This document shows, in pieces, positions 27,834 to 37,294 of a stretch of 64,000 nt of DNA. A model generated the notes under the pieces. It made no database searches. It had not been told where the DNA came from and saw nothing but the letters and a program-made list of their open reading frames with translations. The stretch is taken from contig JAHEFE010000002.1 in NCBI GenBank assembly GCA_024640365.1, positions 62,001-126,000 of the forward strand. The letters run 5' to 3'. Position 1 is the stretch's first letter, and each line of letters begins with the position of its first letter. Both the position numbers and the translations under genes were made by a program. The stretch is from Woeseiaceae bacterium (GTDB lineage Bacteria; Pseudomonadota; Gammaproteobacteria; Steroidobacterales; Woeseiaceae).

Positions 27834-27954
27834 TAACCAACAATCTATATCTGCACGGCTGCCGCTGTGTACAATGCGCCAACGGAACCCCATGCAATAT
27901 CTGCCTGTTTGAACTGATGTTCGTTAATCTCTCGAACGTTAGTGGAGAAGTCTC

Positions 27955-29139
27955 TTGTTCGAAGCGCTGCAAACCCTACCCGCTGATGCAATTCTTGGCG
28001 TGCTCGCGGAATATCGTCAGGATAAGCGAGATCACAAAATTGACCTTGGTGTCGGTGTTTTTCGCGACGAAAATGGTGATACGCCAGTATTAAGCACTGT
28101 CAAGAAAGCGGAGCGCTATTTGCTTGAAAACCAGCAAAGTAAAGCGTACCTCGGATCACGCGGTGATCCTGATTTTAATGTGGCTATGCAGGCGCTGTTG
28201 TTTGGGGTGGAGCAGGGCAGTAATTCGAGAATTTACACGCTACAAACACCAGGTGGCTGCGGCTCACTGCGCGTGGGTGCGGAGCTCATTCTGCGCGGTC
28301 GTCCCGGGGCGAGCATCTGGGTCAGCGATCCGACTTGGGCAAATCATGTGCCGTTGCTTTCTGGTGCCGGTTTGCAGCTGAAAACCTATCCGTATTATGA
28401 CGCTGAAAATCCGGGCATTCGGTTCGAAGAAATGCTCAATGGGCTGTCGAAAATACCGGTTAATGACATCGTCTTGCTGCACGCCTGTTGCCACAATCCG
28501 TCGGGGATGGATCTGACGCAGGAGCAGTGGCAGGCGGTCTGCAAAATAGTCGTTGAACGCAATTTGTTGCCTTTTATCGATATTGCATATCAGGGTTTTG
28601 CAAATGGTCTGGTCGACGATGCGTATTCGATACGCTTGTTCGCGGACCTCGTTCCGGAAATGATTGTTTCGGCATCTTGCTCCAAAAATTTCGGGCTTTA
28701 CCGCGATCGCGTGGGTTCGTTGTCAGTGATGGTCGAAGATGGTGCAACTATTGCCCGCGTCGAGAGCCAGGTGGTGAACGTAGTGCGCGGAATGTATTCA
28801 ATGCCGCCCGCCCACGGTGGATCGATAGTAACGCATATTCTTCGTGATGCAGCGCTTCGGGCTGAATGGGATGACGAGCTAACTTTCATGCGGGAGCGGC
28901 TCAAGGAAATGCGTGGTCTGATTGCTGCGGAGCTCGCACAGCGCAACGCGCCGAGAGACTTTTCTTTTATCGAGAGGGCACAAGGAATGTTTTCATTCCT
29001 GGGGCTCACAAAGGAACAGGTACAGCGACTGAAAACAGAATTCGCCGTTTACATGGTTGATTCAAGTCGCATAAACGTTGCTGGCATTAATCACAAAAAC
29101 GTTGGCCATCTGGCGGATGCCATCGTGGCTGTTCTCTGA
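27955..29139 (+). CDS. Aromatic/aspartate aminotransferase, class I (PLP)
   Basis: A 394-residue class I aminotransferase of the AspC/TyrB group. Seen: LGVGVFRDENGDTPVL, the QTPGGCGSLRVGAELI cofactor-binding region, LLHACCHNPSGMDLTQEQW with the substrate asparagine, FIDIAYQGFANG with the aspartate contacting PLP, and the Schiff-base lysine in SCSKNFGLYRDRVG. The start is TTG, supported by GGAGAAG upstream and homology from the first residues. Aspartate versus aromatic preference cannot be told from sequence alone. It is a monocistronic unit, convergent with a DUF192 gene. Confidence 0.88.
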   Translation: MFEALQTLPADAILGVLAEYRQDKRDHKIDLGVGVFRDENGDTPVLSTVKKAERYLLENQQSKAYLGSRGDPDFNVAMQALLFGVEQGSNSRIYTLQTPGGCGSLRVGAELILRGRPGASIWVSDPTWANHVPLLSGAGLQLKTYPYYDAENPGIRFEEMLNGLSKIPVNDIVLLHACCHNPSGMDLTQEQWQAVCKIVVERNLLPFIDIAYQGFANGLVDDAYSIRLFADLVPEMIVSASCSKNFGLYRDRVGSLSVMVEDGATIARVESQVVNVVRGMYSMPPAHGGSIVTHILRDAALRAEWDDELTFMRERLKEMRGLIAAELAQRNAPRDFSFIERAQGMFSFLGLTKEQVQRLKTEFAVYMVDSSRINVAGINHKNVGHLADAIVAVL

Positions 29140-29142
29140 TAA

Positions 29143-29619
29143 TTATTCTTGCGCCGGTAGGTCAATATCCTGCAACAGCACCAGGCTATCAACACCTAGG
29201 TGCAGCCTGTCTACTACGCCTGCGTTAAGTTCCAGCACTGCAATAACCGGTTCGATGGATGCAACCGATGTGAGAGATAGTGGTTCTGTGTTCGTCGCAA
29301 CCGATGACACGCGTCCGTCAGCTAGAATGAAAAGCATATCCAGCGATATATAGGTGTTTTTCATCCACATACTGTGTACGCCCATTTCGTTATACACAAA
29401 GATCATCCCGGTGAACTCGGGAAGCTTGCGAACGAACATGAGGCCGCGGGCTCGCTGTGGTCCATTCAGTGCCAGGTAGGTGTCGAAACTGTAACAGGCG
29501 TGCTGTTGCGCTTCGATGACTAACGGGCCGCGCGCGAAACGCGCGTCCAGTTCGTCGTCGGCTACTGCGCAGGTAGCAACGAGCGTGACCACGAAGATCA
29601 GGAATTTAGTTGTCTTCAA
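29143..29619 (-). CDS. DUF192 family exported protein
   Basis: A 158-residue protein with a signal peptide (FLIFVVTLVATCAVA-DD) and a DUF192 domain: an RGLMFVRKLPEFTGMIFVY stretch, then MWMKNTYISLDMLFI and VLELNAGVVDRL near the end. DUF192 is a small beta-barrel domain of unknown function that is common in envelope proteins. It overlaps the preceding secreted-protein gene by four bases, so both are translated from one mRNA and may act together outside the cytoplasm. Confidence 0.85.
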   Translation of the reverse strand: MKTTKFLIFVVTLVATCAVADDELDARFARGPLVIEAQQHACYSFDTYLALNGPQRARGLMFVRKLPEFTGMIFVYNEMGVHSMWMKNTYISLDMLFILADGRVSSVATNTEPLSLTSVASIEPVIAVLELNAGVVDRLHLGVDSLVLLQDIDLPAQE

Positions 29620-30224
29620 TGCGGCTGCTCCCAGTTCAGTACGCCGGAAAATTCCATTGTTCCGATCGTGACGCTGGCACTGCTATTCAATTCGGCGAGG
29701 GCGGTGACGCAATACAGTTTCCCCTGGATCTGGTAAACCCCGCTATCTTGCGCCTCCAGATGCTGTTGTTTGATATCCGTCCAGCAGGCATAGGGGTCAG
29801 CACTATTGAAGAAGCGTCCGGTATTTTCTTCGATCAATGTCACGTTGGTCTCTAACTCTTTACCGGGGACACCGATTTCCAGATCAGGTATGCCAAGAAT
29901 GATTGCAAGTCGGTGCGTACCGTTGCCGGGTCCAGAGAAGCGCAAGCGCGCGCCTTCGTTGTTCGGTCGTGGCATGCCCGTGCAACCCAGTTCCGCCGCG
30001 CTCCAGTTTATGGTCTCGTTCATGGCACCATAAAGCTCAACGGAGACTTGGCCGAAGGACGGGCAGCTTTCATTTTCCGCGAGTACATCCGCGCTGTGGG
30101 CTTGCAGTGAAAGAACGAGGCCCCATGATATGAACCAGACCGGGTTGGCTTTGCGCCATCTGAGAACATGTTTTTTTCGGGATTCGTGCAATTTTTGGCG
30201 CTCTTTGTTGTCGTAGGAAAACAT
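29616..30224 (-). CDS. Secreted protein of unknown function
   Basis: A 202-residue protein I do not recognise. A long basic N-terminus (about 28 residues) precedes a hydrophobic segment (NPVWFISWGLVLSLQAHSA) that looks like a signal peptide. The mature part is beta-rich with five cysteines (CPSFG, LGCTG, YACWTD, LYCVTA) that could form disulphides, consistent with a periplasmic or surface location. The C-terminal third (QIQGKLYCVTALAELNSSASVTIGTMEFSGVL) resembles a small binding domain, but no family was identified. Upstream partner of the DUF192 gene, with which it overlaps. Confidence 0.6.
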   Translation of the reverse strand: MFSYDNKERQKLHESRKKHVLRWRKANPVWFISWGLVLSLQAHSADVLAENESCPSFGQVSVELYGAMNETINWSAAELGCTGMPRPNNEGARLRFSGPGNGTHRLAIILGIPDLEIGVPGKELETNVTLIEENTGRFFNSADPYACWTDIKQQHLEAQDSGVYQIQGKLYCVTALAELNSSASVTIGTMEFSGVLNWEQPH

Positions 30225-30327
30225 TATTACCGAAGTCGGCCCGTTTTGAACAAATAATGTCGTGATGGTTGGACTGCAGCCGCAACGACTCTACAATGTC
30301 ACGCCTTTTCAACCGCCGGAGTAGTAC

Positions 30328-31296
30328 ATGAGCGTTATTGAGAGATTCCAGCAGCTCGAAGCGCACGCCAGCCAGCTTATTATTGGCCAGGCGCACCTGA
30401 TAAATCGCATGTTGATCGCGTTGTTATGCGATGGCCATTTGCTCGTCGAAGGGGCTCCCGGCCTTGCCAAGACGCGGGCAATCAAGGTCCTGTCTGAAAG
30501 TATCGAGGGGGATTTCCACCGCCTGCAATTCACGCCGGACTTGTTGCCTGCGGATTTGACGGGTACTGAAATCTATCGACCTCAGGAGGGGACCTTCGTG
30601 TTCCGCGAGGGTCCGTTGTTCCACAATCTGATACTGGCGGATGAAATTAATCGCGCGCCGGCCAAGGTGCAATCAGCACTTTTGGAGGCAATGGAAGAAC
30701 GACAAATCACTGTTGGCGACAAGAGTTATACATTGCCTAATTTGTTTATGGTGATGGCGACCCAGAATCCAATCGAGCAGGAAGGTACTTACCCATTGCC
30801 TGAAGCGCAGCTGGATCGATTTCTGCTTCACGTCAAAGTGGGATACCCGAGTAAGGAAGACGAGCGGCGTATCCTGGTGCTGAATCGAGACGAGGCCCTG
30901 GCCGGTGTACGCGATCCCTTTCAACCTCCGGAAGTGCTTGCCGAGTCCACAGTTATGGAAGCGCGCCAGGCCATTCTGAAACTGCACCTGGCGGAGCAGC
31001 TCGAAGAATATATAGTCAATATTGTGATTGCGACTCGTAATCCGGGCTCGGTTAACGAGTCACTGGACGGGCATATTCTGTATGGGGCCAGCCCGCGCGC
31101 GAGCATGGGCATAGATCGTTGCGCGCGCGCTCACGCCTGGTTATCCGGTCGTGATTTCGTGACGCCGGAAGATATCCAGGCCGTGGCGGGTGACGTTTTG
31201 CGTCACCGCGTCGTGTTGAGTTTCGAAGCTGAGGCAGATGGCGTTACTGCTGATGCCGTTATTGAAGGAATCCTCGACGGCGTTGGCGTGCCTTAA
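30328..31296 (+). CDS. MoxR family AAA ATPase
   Basis: A 322-residue AAA+ ATPase. Walker A is GAPGLAKT near residue 42, Walker B LILADEINRAP near 105, sensor 1 MATQNPIEQEGTYPLPEAQLDRF, and the C-terminal lid has ASPRASM and DVLRHRV. MoxR proteins act as chaperones that activate or insert metal centres or remodel von Willebrand-factor partners. It heads a six-gene run with DUF58, DUF4381 and three Bat proteins, all overlapping or within ten bases, the standard moxR-bat order. Confidence 0.92.
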   Translation: MSVIERFQQLEAHASQLIIGQAHLINRMLIALLCDGHLLVEGAPGLAKTRAIKVLSESIEGDFHRLQFTPDLLPADLTGTEIYRPQEGTFVFREGPLFHNLILADEINRAPAKVQSALLEAMEERQITVGDKSYTLPNLFMVMATQNPIEQEGTYPLPEAQLDRFLLHVKVGYPSKEDERRILVLNRDEALAGVRDPFQPPEVLAESTVMEARQAILKLHLAEQLEEYIVNIVIATRNPGSVNESLDGHILYGASPRASMGIDRCARAHAWLSGRDFVTPEDIQAVAGDVLRHRVVLSFEAEADGVTADAVIEGILDGVGVP

Positions 31297-31305
31297 TTTC
31301 CTGTT

Positions 31306-32253
31306 ATGTGGCGACACGATAAACTTGAAGAGGACGCGTCACCGGTCCGGGTGACCCAGACTGGGCTAATCCGGCTTAGCGCGCCTGCGCGGGTGTTGTC
31401 GCTTGATGCACTGCGTATAAATTCATTGCAGACTGGAGCCTACGTATCGCGGTTCAAAGGTCGCGGCATGGAATTCGATGAATCCAGGCCGTATCAGCCA
31501 GGCGATGATCCGCGCAGCATTGACTGGCGGGTTACCGCGCGTAGCAGTGATGCGTATACGAAATTGTTTCGCGAAGAGCGCGAACGACCGGTATTTGTCG
31601 TAGTTGATTTGCGCAGCAGTATGCATTTCGCAACGCGCGGCAGTTTCAAGTCGGTTTGCGTGAGTCAGGCGGCAGCGATGTTGGCCTGGGCTGCACAACA
31701 GCGTGGCGATCGTCTCGGTGGTCTGATTTTTGGCGATACTACCCAACGTGAATTAAAGCCGCGTCTTGGCCGTCAGGCCGCGTTGCACTTTGTACATGAA
31801 CTGGTCAATCACCCCGACTGGCAAAGTCAGGCGACCGCAAGCAGTGACGACGGCGCCGCATCCTTACAGAAAGCGATGGCCGCAGTGCGCCGAGTTACAC
31901 GTCCGGGCAGTTTGATTATTGTACTGAGTGATTTTGCCGGACTAACTGATGCGGCGCAGTCCTATCTCGCCGGCGTCGCTCGGCACAATGAAGTGTTGGT
32001 CGTATTTTCCAGCGACCCACTGGAGCATGAGTTGCCACCCGCTGGCCGCTACCGCATCGTGACCGACGAAGCTTCACTGGAAATAGATACGCACTTGAAA
32101 AAGGTGAGACAGCAATACGTTTCAGCCTTCGACGATAAGCAGGCGGCACTCGCAAAATTCTGTCAACGCTACAGCATTCACCTGTTACCGCTGGCAACCA
32201 ACGAAGATCCCGTTGCCAGACTTCAGCAGGCTTTAGGCCGCAGGATTAATTAG
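31306..32253 (+). CDS. DUF58 domain protein
   Basis: A 315-residue cytoplasmic protein with the DUF58 signature GMEFDESRPYQPGDDPRSIDW followed by RSSDAYTKLFREERERPVFVVVDLRSSM. The last part is the start of a von Willebrand A-like fold with a partial metal-binding motif. DUF58 proteins are constant partners of MoxR ATPases, thought to link the ATPase with membrane VWA proteins. It starts ten bases after moxR. Confidence 0.9.
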   Translation: MWRHDKLEEDASPVRVTQTGLIRLSAPARVLSLDALRINSLQTGAYVSRFKGRGMEFDESRPYQPGDDPRSIDWRVTARSSDAYTKLFREERERPVFVVVDLRSSMHFATRGSFKSVCVSQAAAMLAWAAQQRGDRLGGLIFGDTTQRELKPRLGRQAALHFVHELVNHPDWQSQATASSDDGAASLQKAMAAVRRVTRPGSLIIVLSDFAGLTDAAQSYLAGVARHNEVLVVFSSDPLEHELPPAGRYRIVTDEASLEIDTHLKKVRQQYVSAFDDKQAALAKFCQRYSIHLLPLATNEDPVARLQQALGRRIN

Positions 32254-32255
32254 CG

Positions 32256-32744
32256 ATGAAGCCTGAAGACCTGCCATTGCGCGATTTGCATTTACCGGCA
32301 CCGATTGGTTGGTGGCCGCTAGCATACGGTTGGTGGATCTTGTTTGGCCTGCTGGTGTTGGCCGTGTGCTGGGTTGGTTATCGGCAATGGTTGAACTGGC
32401 AAGCAGGTGCCGCTCGACGCAGGGCGCTGGACGAACTCCAGAAGTTGCAAGATCGATACGCCGCAGATCACGACGCGGCAGCTTTCATAATCAACGCCTC
32501 TACATTATTGCGCCGTGGGATGCTGGCCTACGCGCCCCGCGCAGAGATTGCGGGATTAAGCGGCGAGGCCTGGCTTGAGTGGCTGGACCGCGGGCTTGAT
32601 GAACCAGCTTTCAGTGCCGGAGCTGGTCGATGTTTGTATGACTTGCCATACCGTCCTGCGAGTGTTGCGGCATCCCTCGATATTTCTGAATTGACCACGT
32701 TGCTGCGGCGGCGCTTGCGCACGCCAGTGCAGGTGACAGTCTGA
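32256..32744 (+). CDS. DUF4381 membrane protein
   Basis: A 162-residue protein with one transmembrane helix near residues 25-45 (WWILFGLLVLAVCWVGYRQW). Its N-terminal sequence LPLRDLHLPAPIGWWPLAYGWW is the DUF4381 hallmark. A cytoplasmic helical domain follows, including ALDELQKLQ and LRRGMLAYAPR. It is the usual linker gene between DUF58 and batA in gammaproteobacteria. Function is unknown beyond membership in the complex. The stop overlaps the batA start (TGATG). Confidence 0.87.
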   Translation: MKPEDLPLRDLHLPAPIGWWPLAYGWWILFGLLVLAVCWVGYRQWLNWQAGAARRRALDELQKLQDRYAADHDAAAFIINASTLLRRGMLAYAPRAEIAGLSGEAWLEWLDRGLDEPAFSAGAGRCLYDLPYRPASVAASLDISELTTLLRRRLRTPVQVTV

Positions 32745-33778
32745 TGTGGTCCTTGCAATGGCCATGGGCGCTATTGTTGTTACCGCTGCCGCTGGTCATG
32801 CGGTGGTTATTGCCGCCTGATGTTATTTCCAGGGACGCGGGACTACGGGTGCCGAATCTGCAGCGTTTTGCCGCGCTTGCCGCCAGTCGCGATTCGGCAC
32901 AGCTCTTGCGCTGGCAATTCTGGGTGGCTGTGCTGGCGTGGTTATTGCTGGTTCTTGCCGCGGCGCGCCCACAACGTATCGGCGATGAGCTGGAAATTCC
33001 GGTGACCGGTCGCAACTTGATGTTGGCTGTAGATCTTTCCGGCAGCATGGATGCGAAAGACTTCCAGTTGCAGATGCGTAAAGTGGATCGACTGACTGCT
33101 ACCAAGGCAGTGGCCAGCGACTTCATTCGGCGCCGCAAGGGCGACCGGATCGGATTGATCTTGTTTGGTGAGCGTGCTTACTTGCAAGTGCCGCTGACTC
33201 TGGATCGAGAGACCGTTAACGTGTTGTTGCTGGAATCCGAAATTGGCCTGGCTGGCGAAAAGACGGCGATCGGTGACGCGATTGGACTGGCTGTAAAACG
33301 CATAAATGACGCCGGCACAGGGGCTCAGGAGCAAGTACTGATCTTGCTGACGGATGGCGCCAATACCGCCGGTAACATTCAGCCGCTCAAAGCCGCGGAG
33401 CTCGCGGCACAGATTGGTCTGAAGATTTACACGATAGGTATCGGAGCTGAGGCCATGACCGTACCCTCCGTTCTGGGCGGATTGCGGCAGGTAAATCCAT
33501 CCGCTGATCTGGATGAAGCAACCTTGACCGAGATCGCGCGATTGACCGGCGGACGCTATTTTCGCGCGAAAGACACCGCCGGATTACAGGAAATCTACGA
33601 GTTGCTTGATGAAATGGAGCCCGTGGCAGAACCTGAAGCGGGCTTTCGGCCTGCGAAGTCCTATTACCATTGGCCGTTGGCGTTAGCCTTGGCACTGTCC
33701 GCGTGTCTGGCGTTAATCGCGGTACTGCCCGACACACTGTTCGCCCGAGCGAATAAAGTGAGGTCGCATGCTGGCTGA
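32744..33778 (+). CDS. batA: von Willebrand factor A protein BatA
   Basis: A 344-residue inner-membrane protein: transmembrane helices at about 5-22 and 55-75, a large VWA domain at 85-290, and a last helix near 310-335 (HWPLALALALSACLALIAVL). The metal-ion-dependent adhesion site is intact (AVDLSGSMDAKD with DxSxS, and the later LLTDGANTAGN). BatA-type proteins bind protein partners through this site in the periplasm. It overlaps batB/C by 11 bases. Confidence 0.9.
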   Translation: MWSLQWPWALLLLPLPLVMRWLLPPDVISRDAGLRVPNLQRFAALAASRDSAQLLRWQFWVAVLAWLLLVLAAARPQRIGDELEIPVTGRNLMLAVDLSGSMDAKDFQLQMRKVDRLTATKAVASDFIRRRKGDRIGLILFGERAYLQVPLTLDRETVNVLLLESEIGLAGEKTAIGDAIGLAVKRINDAGTGAQEQVLILLTDGANTAGNIQPLKAAELAAQIGLKIYTIGIGAEAMTVPSVLGGLRQVNPSADLDEATLTEIARLTGGRYFRAKDTAGLQEIYELLDEMEPVAEPEAGFRPAKSYYHWPLALALALSACLALIAVLPDTLFARANKVRSHAG

Positions 33779-35588
33779 GTTTCACTGGTTGAGGCCGGAG
33801 TGGTTTGGAGCATTGCCCGTGGCAGGTATCTTGCTGGCATTGCTCGTGCGGCAGCGATTGCTGCCCGGTAACTGGCAGAAAGTGATCGATCCGCAATTGA
33901 TGCCGTATATCCTGACTGACAAAGTCGGACATCATAGAGACTGGCGCTGGTGGCTGGCAGGATTGGCTTCTGTCCTCGCTATAACGGCGTTGGCCGGACC
34001 GACCTGGCAGCGCATTGAGCAACCCGTCTATCGTTCGGAGCAGGCACTTGTTATTGCTCTTGACCTGTCGCGTTCGATGGATTCGCAGGACTTGTCGCCG
34101 AGTCGACTGGCACGCGCGCGTCTCAAAATTCTCGATATTCTGCACCGTCGCCAGGGTGGGCAAACCGCACTCGTAGTCTACTCAGCCAATGCGTTTACTG
34201 TGACGCCACTGACTAACGATAGCGATACTATTGCCGCGCTGGTCAACAGTCTGAGTACCGACATCATGCCTAGCCAGGGCAGCTATCCGCTGGCAGCAAT
34301 CAATAAAGGTCGCGCATTGCTGGAGCAAGCGAGTGTGCACAATGGCGAAGTGTTGCTAATCACCGATGGTGACAGCTCGCCGGCTGCCGAACGAGCCGCA
34401 AAAGAATTATATGGCGCGGGTTATTCGTTATCAGTCCTGGGTGTTGGGACGCGTCAAGGAGCACCGATTCCAAAACCGGGTGGCGGATTTGTTACGGATC
34501 GCAGTGGCCATATTTTCGTGCCGAGAATTGACGCTACGCAACTACGTGATCTCGCTGCTGCAGGTCATGGACGGTTTACTCTATTGACGACCGACGAGTC
34601 CGATTTGGATAGCCTGTTAAGTGGCGTCGTTGATGTTGCAAGCAATAGTGACGAGTCGTTAGCGACTGATCAGTGGCTGGAGGAGGGCCCGTGGCTGCTG
34701 CTGCTACTGTTGCCGCTGGCCGCGAGTGCCTTCCGGCGCGGCTGGATGTTGCTATTGCTGGTTTCGATTACTCCGCTCGCGATGCCTGGTACGGCACATG
34801 CAGGTGTGTGGCAGGACTTGTGGCAAACCCATGATCAGCAAGGCAGAACCCTGCTTGATCAGGGCGATGCGCCGACAGCGGCCCAGCGTTTCGATGATCC
34901 GCAATGGCAGGCTGTAGCCAGCTATCGAGCCGGTGACTACGGTGCCAGTGGCAGCGTTTTTGCTGAACAGGATGGTATCGATAATTTGTATAACCTGGGC
35001 AACGCGTTGGCACGCAAAGGCGAATTCGAAACGGCCATCCATGCGTATAACGAAGTACTTGATCAGGATCCGGAAAACGAGGACGCACTGTTTAACCGGG
35101 ATCTATTGCAAAAGATGCTTGATGAGCAAAAGGAAAAGCAAAAGTCTGATCAGGAGCAGGACAAGTCGGAGAAACAGGACGGCGAGTCACAGCAGAACTC
35201 CGAGTCCAAGGATGGCGAGGCGAGTGATCAGCAAGCGGATGCTGACAGCGAAAACAGTGGCGAGGGTGAACCTCAGGATGGTGAGTCTAAGGCCGGCGAT
35301 GAAAACCAGCAGCAAGCGGACCTTGATGCGATGCAGGAAGAGCTGGACCGCGCGGCCGCGGAGGCTGAACAACAGGATGATCAGCAAGCGGACAATAAGT
35401 CCGAAGCTGAGTTGGCTGCAGAGCGCCAGGAAATGGAAGAGAAGCAAGCGATGGAACAGTGGCTTCGCCGTATCCCCAATGACCCGGGCGGCTTGTTACG
35501 GCGTAAATTCAAGCTGCAATACGAACGTCAGGGCCGTGACCAGGACGGTAACAATCTGTGGCCCGATGATGAGGAGCATCCATGGTAG
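33768..35588 (+). CDS. batB: Fused BatB-BatC protein: VWA plus TPR
   Basis: A 606-residue fusion. Residues 1-75 hold two transmembrane helices; 90-290 a VWA domain with its metal site ALDLSRSMDSQD; about 305-345 two hydrophobic segments, the second followed by TAHA like an internal signal. Residues 370-445 carry TPR-like repeats (YNLGNALARKGEFETAIHAYNEVLDQDPENEDALFN). Residues 450-575 are a highly acidic, Gln/Glu/Asp/Lys/Ser-rich, disordered stretch. The C-terminus has the BatC tail RRIPNDPGGLLRRKFKLQYE. Many genomes encode BatB and BatC separately. The periplasmic low-complexity arm could bind partners. Confidence 0.88.
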   Translation: MLAEFHWLRPEWFGALPVAGILLALLVRQRLLPGNWQKVIDPQLMPYILTDKVGHHRDWRWWLAGLASVLAITALAGPTWQRIEQPVYRSEQALVIALDLSRSMDSQDLSPSRLARARLKILDILHRRQGGQTALVVYSANAFTVTPLTNDSDTIAALVNSLSTDIMPSQGSYPLAAINKGRALLEQASVHNGEVLLITDGDSSPAAERAAKELYGAGYSLSVLGVGTRQGAPIPKPGGGFVTDRSGHIFVPRIDATQLRDLAAAGHGRFTLLTTDESDLDSLLSGVVDVASNSDESLATDQWLEEGPWLLLLLLPLAASAFRRGWMLLLLVSITPLAMPGTAHAGVWQDLWQTHDQQGRTLLDQGDAPTAAQRFDDPQWQAVASYRAGDYGASGSVFAEQDGIDNLYNLGNALARKGEFETAIHAYNEVLDQDPENEDALFNRDLLQKMLDEQKEKQKSDQEQDKSEKQDGESQQNSESKDGEASDQQADADSENSGEGEPQDGESKAGDENQQQADLDAMQEELDRAAAEAEQQDDQQADNKSEAELAAERQEMEEKQAMEQWLRRIPNDPGGLLRRKFKLQYERQGRDQDGNNLWPDDEEHPW

Positions 35589-37285
35589 TTGAGAGGAGTG
35601 GCGTAGCGGTGTTCGAACCCAGACTGACTGGTAGGTTTGTGGCGAAATTTGGCGTGGTGTTGGCTTTGTTGGCGATGTCTGTATTGTCGCATGCCGAAAT
35701 AACAGCCAGCGTCGATCGTGCCGATATAGAGCTCAACGAGACCTTCACTCTAAAAGTAACAGTCGATAATGGTCAGGGCGGAGAGCCGGATGCTGCGGCC
35801 CTGAACAAAGATTTCGATGTGTTGCAGCTCAGCCAAGGTAGCAGCACGATGATTGTGAACGGCGATATCAGCCGCAGTTTTACCTGGTCGTATACACTCA
35901 TGCCAAAAGTGGCAGGCCAGGTAGAAATTCCACCGATCAAGATTGGCAACGAACAAAGCGAACCAGTCTTGATTACTGTTGCGAAGCCCAGTACTGCGCT
36001 GCCGGGTGAATCTGATATTTTTGTTACCGCAGAAGCTGATTACACGGATACCTACGTGCAGGCGCAGGTGTTGTACACGATCAAGGTTTATCGTTCTGTA
36101 ACCACGCGTCAGCCGCGGCTTTGGGAGCCGACGTTTGAAGGTGTTGAAGTATTGGCCGAGGCGGCTGCTGAGGAACGCAGTTACGATTCGATGCTGAACG
36201 GCAAAGCCTACAATGTCGTCGAACGCGTTTACGCTTTGTTTCCACAGGAAAGTGGCACCCTGACCATCGCTCCTGTGCGCTTCGAAGCACGCGTATTACG
36301 CGCGGGCCGCATAACCGGGCGCAAACTATTTGTATCAGAAGGCCACGTAATCAACGTGCAGCCCATTCCTCCCCGACCACCCGAGTTTCCGAATGCGGCC
36401 TGGCTGCCGGCTAAGTCGGTGAACATTACCGAAAGCTGGTCGCGTGATTTTGATTCTCTGCCTGCCGGCGAGCCAGTGACGCGTCGCATCAATGTGTCGG
36501 CGCTCGGTCAGCTATCCACTCAGATACCTGTTCTGGATCCCGTTGCTCCGGATGGTGTGAAGATGTATCCGGACAAACCCGAACTGGCGGATCAGGCAGA
36601 GGCCGGCGGCATACGCGCGACCCGTAAAGAGCAGTATGCGTTGATTGGCGTGACTCCTGGAGAGCACCAGCTGCCTGAAGTGAAGTTGCCCTGGTGGAAT
36701 GTTGATGCGCGCGAATGGCAAGTCGCTAAGTTGCCGGCGCGCGCACTCAAGGTCGAGGGCGTAGTGGCCGCCATGGCGCCGCCACCCTCAGTTGAGCCCG
36801 AAAGTATAAGCAGCGCTATTCCACCAGAGATCGTGACAGTGGAGAGCAGTCTGTGGCGCAACGTCAGTATTGGCTTGGCTGTGGCCTGGTTGTTGACTCT
36901 CATAAGCTGGTGGTGGTCGCGGCGCACGCCTGTCGGGCCAGCTACTCCGGAGGAAGTTCCTTTTCATCGCCAGCAGGCCCGATTATTGCGCAAGGCACGT
37001 AAAGCAGCGTTGGACGGTGATGCTGCGACTGTAAAATCCGAGCTACTGGCCTGGTCCAGGCTCGAATGGCCCGATGACGCGCCGCGCAATATTGGCGTGC
37101 TAGCGCAGCGCGTTTCCGAGCCGTTGACAACGGAACTGCAAAGACTGGTTAGTGCCAGTTATGCCGCGGGCGACATGAGCTGGGATGGCGAGGCACTCGC
37201 CAAATCGTTGCGCTCGTTTGCGACGAGACACGATACGGTCTCGGAAGCGGGAGATGGCTTGCCGCCGCTCATGCCCGGTGCTTGA
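35582..37285 (+). CDS. batD: BatD family protein
   Basis: A 567-residue envelope protein. A signal peptide with a long N-region (hydrophobic part GVVLALLAMSVLSHA-EI) is followed by tandem Ig-like beta domains of the BatD family (about 45-390; e.g. SFTWSYTLMPKVAGQVEIPPI, YTIKVYRSV). One transmembrane helix lies near 420-440 (VSIGLAVAWLLTLISWWW), and the C-terminus is a short cytoplasmic helical domain. It closes the operon and overlaps batB/C by seven bases. BatD likely scaffolds the VWA proteins in the periplasm. Confidence 0.88.
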   Translation: MVVERSGVAVFEPRLTGRFVAKFGVVLALLAMSVLSHAEITASVDRADIELNETFTLKVTVDNGQGGEPDAAALNKDFDVLQLSQGSSTMIVNGDISRSFTWSYTLMPKVAGQVEIPPIKIGNEQSEPVLITVAKPSTALPGESDIFVTAEADYTDTYVQAQVLYTIKVYRSVTTRQPRLWEPTFEGVEVLAEAAAEERSYDSMLNGKAYNVVERVYALFPQESGTLTIAPVRFEARVLRAGRITGRKLFVSEGHVINVQPIPPRPPEFPNAAWLPAKSVNITESWSRDFDSLPAGEPVTRRINVSALGQLSTQIPVLDPVAPDGVKMYPDKPELADQAEAGGIRATRKEQYALIGVTPGEHQLPEVKLPWWNVDAREWQVAKLPARALKVEGVVAAMAPPPSVEPESISSAIPPEIVTVESSLWRNVSIGLAVAWLLTLISWWWSRRTPVGPATPEEVPFHRQQARLLRKARKAALDGDAATVKSELLAWSRLEWPDDAPRNIGVLAQRVSEPLTTELQRLVSASYAAGDMSWDGEALAKSLRSFATRHDTVSEAGDGLPPLMPGA

Positions 37286-37294
37286 TCCCGGCAG

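Noticed and set aside
34933-35592. A 219-codon plus-strand frame overlapping batB/C in another phase
   Set aside because: It arises because the Glu/Gln/Lys/Asp-rich batB/C stretch reads as Arg/Ser/Lys-rich in the shifted phase; the main frame has all the domain homology.
35605-35620. GTTCGAACCC resembling a tRNA T-loop
   Set aside because: It lies inside the batD coding sequence and no acceptor stem or anticodon arm can be formed around it.
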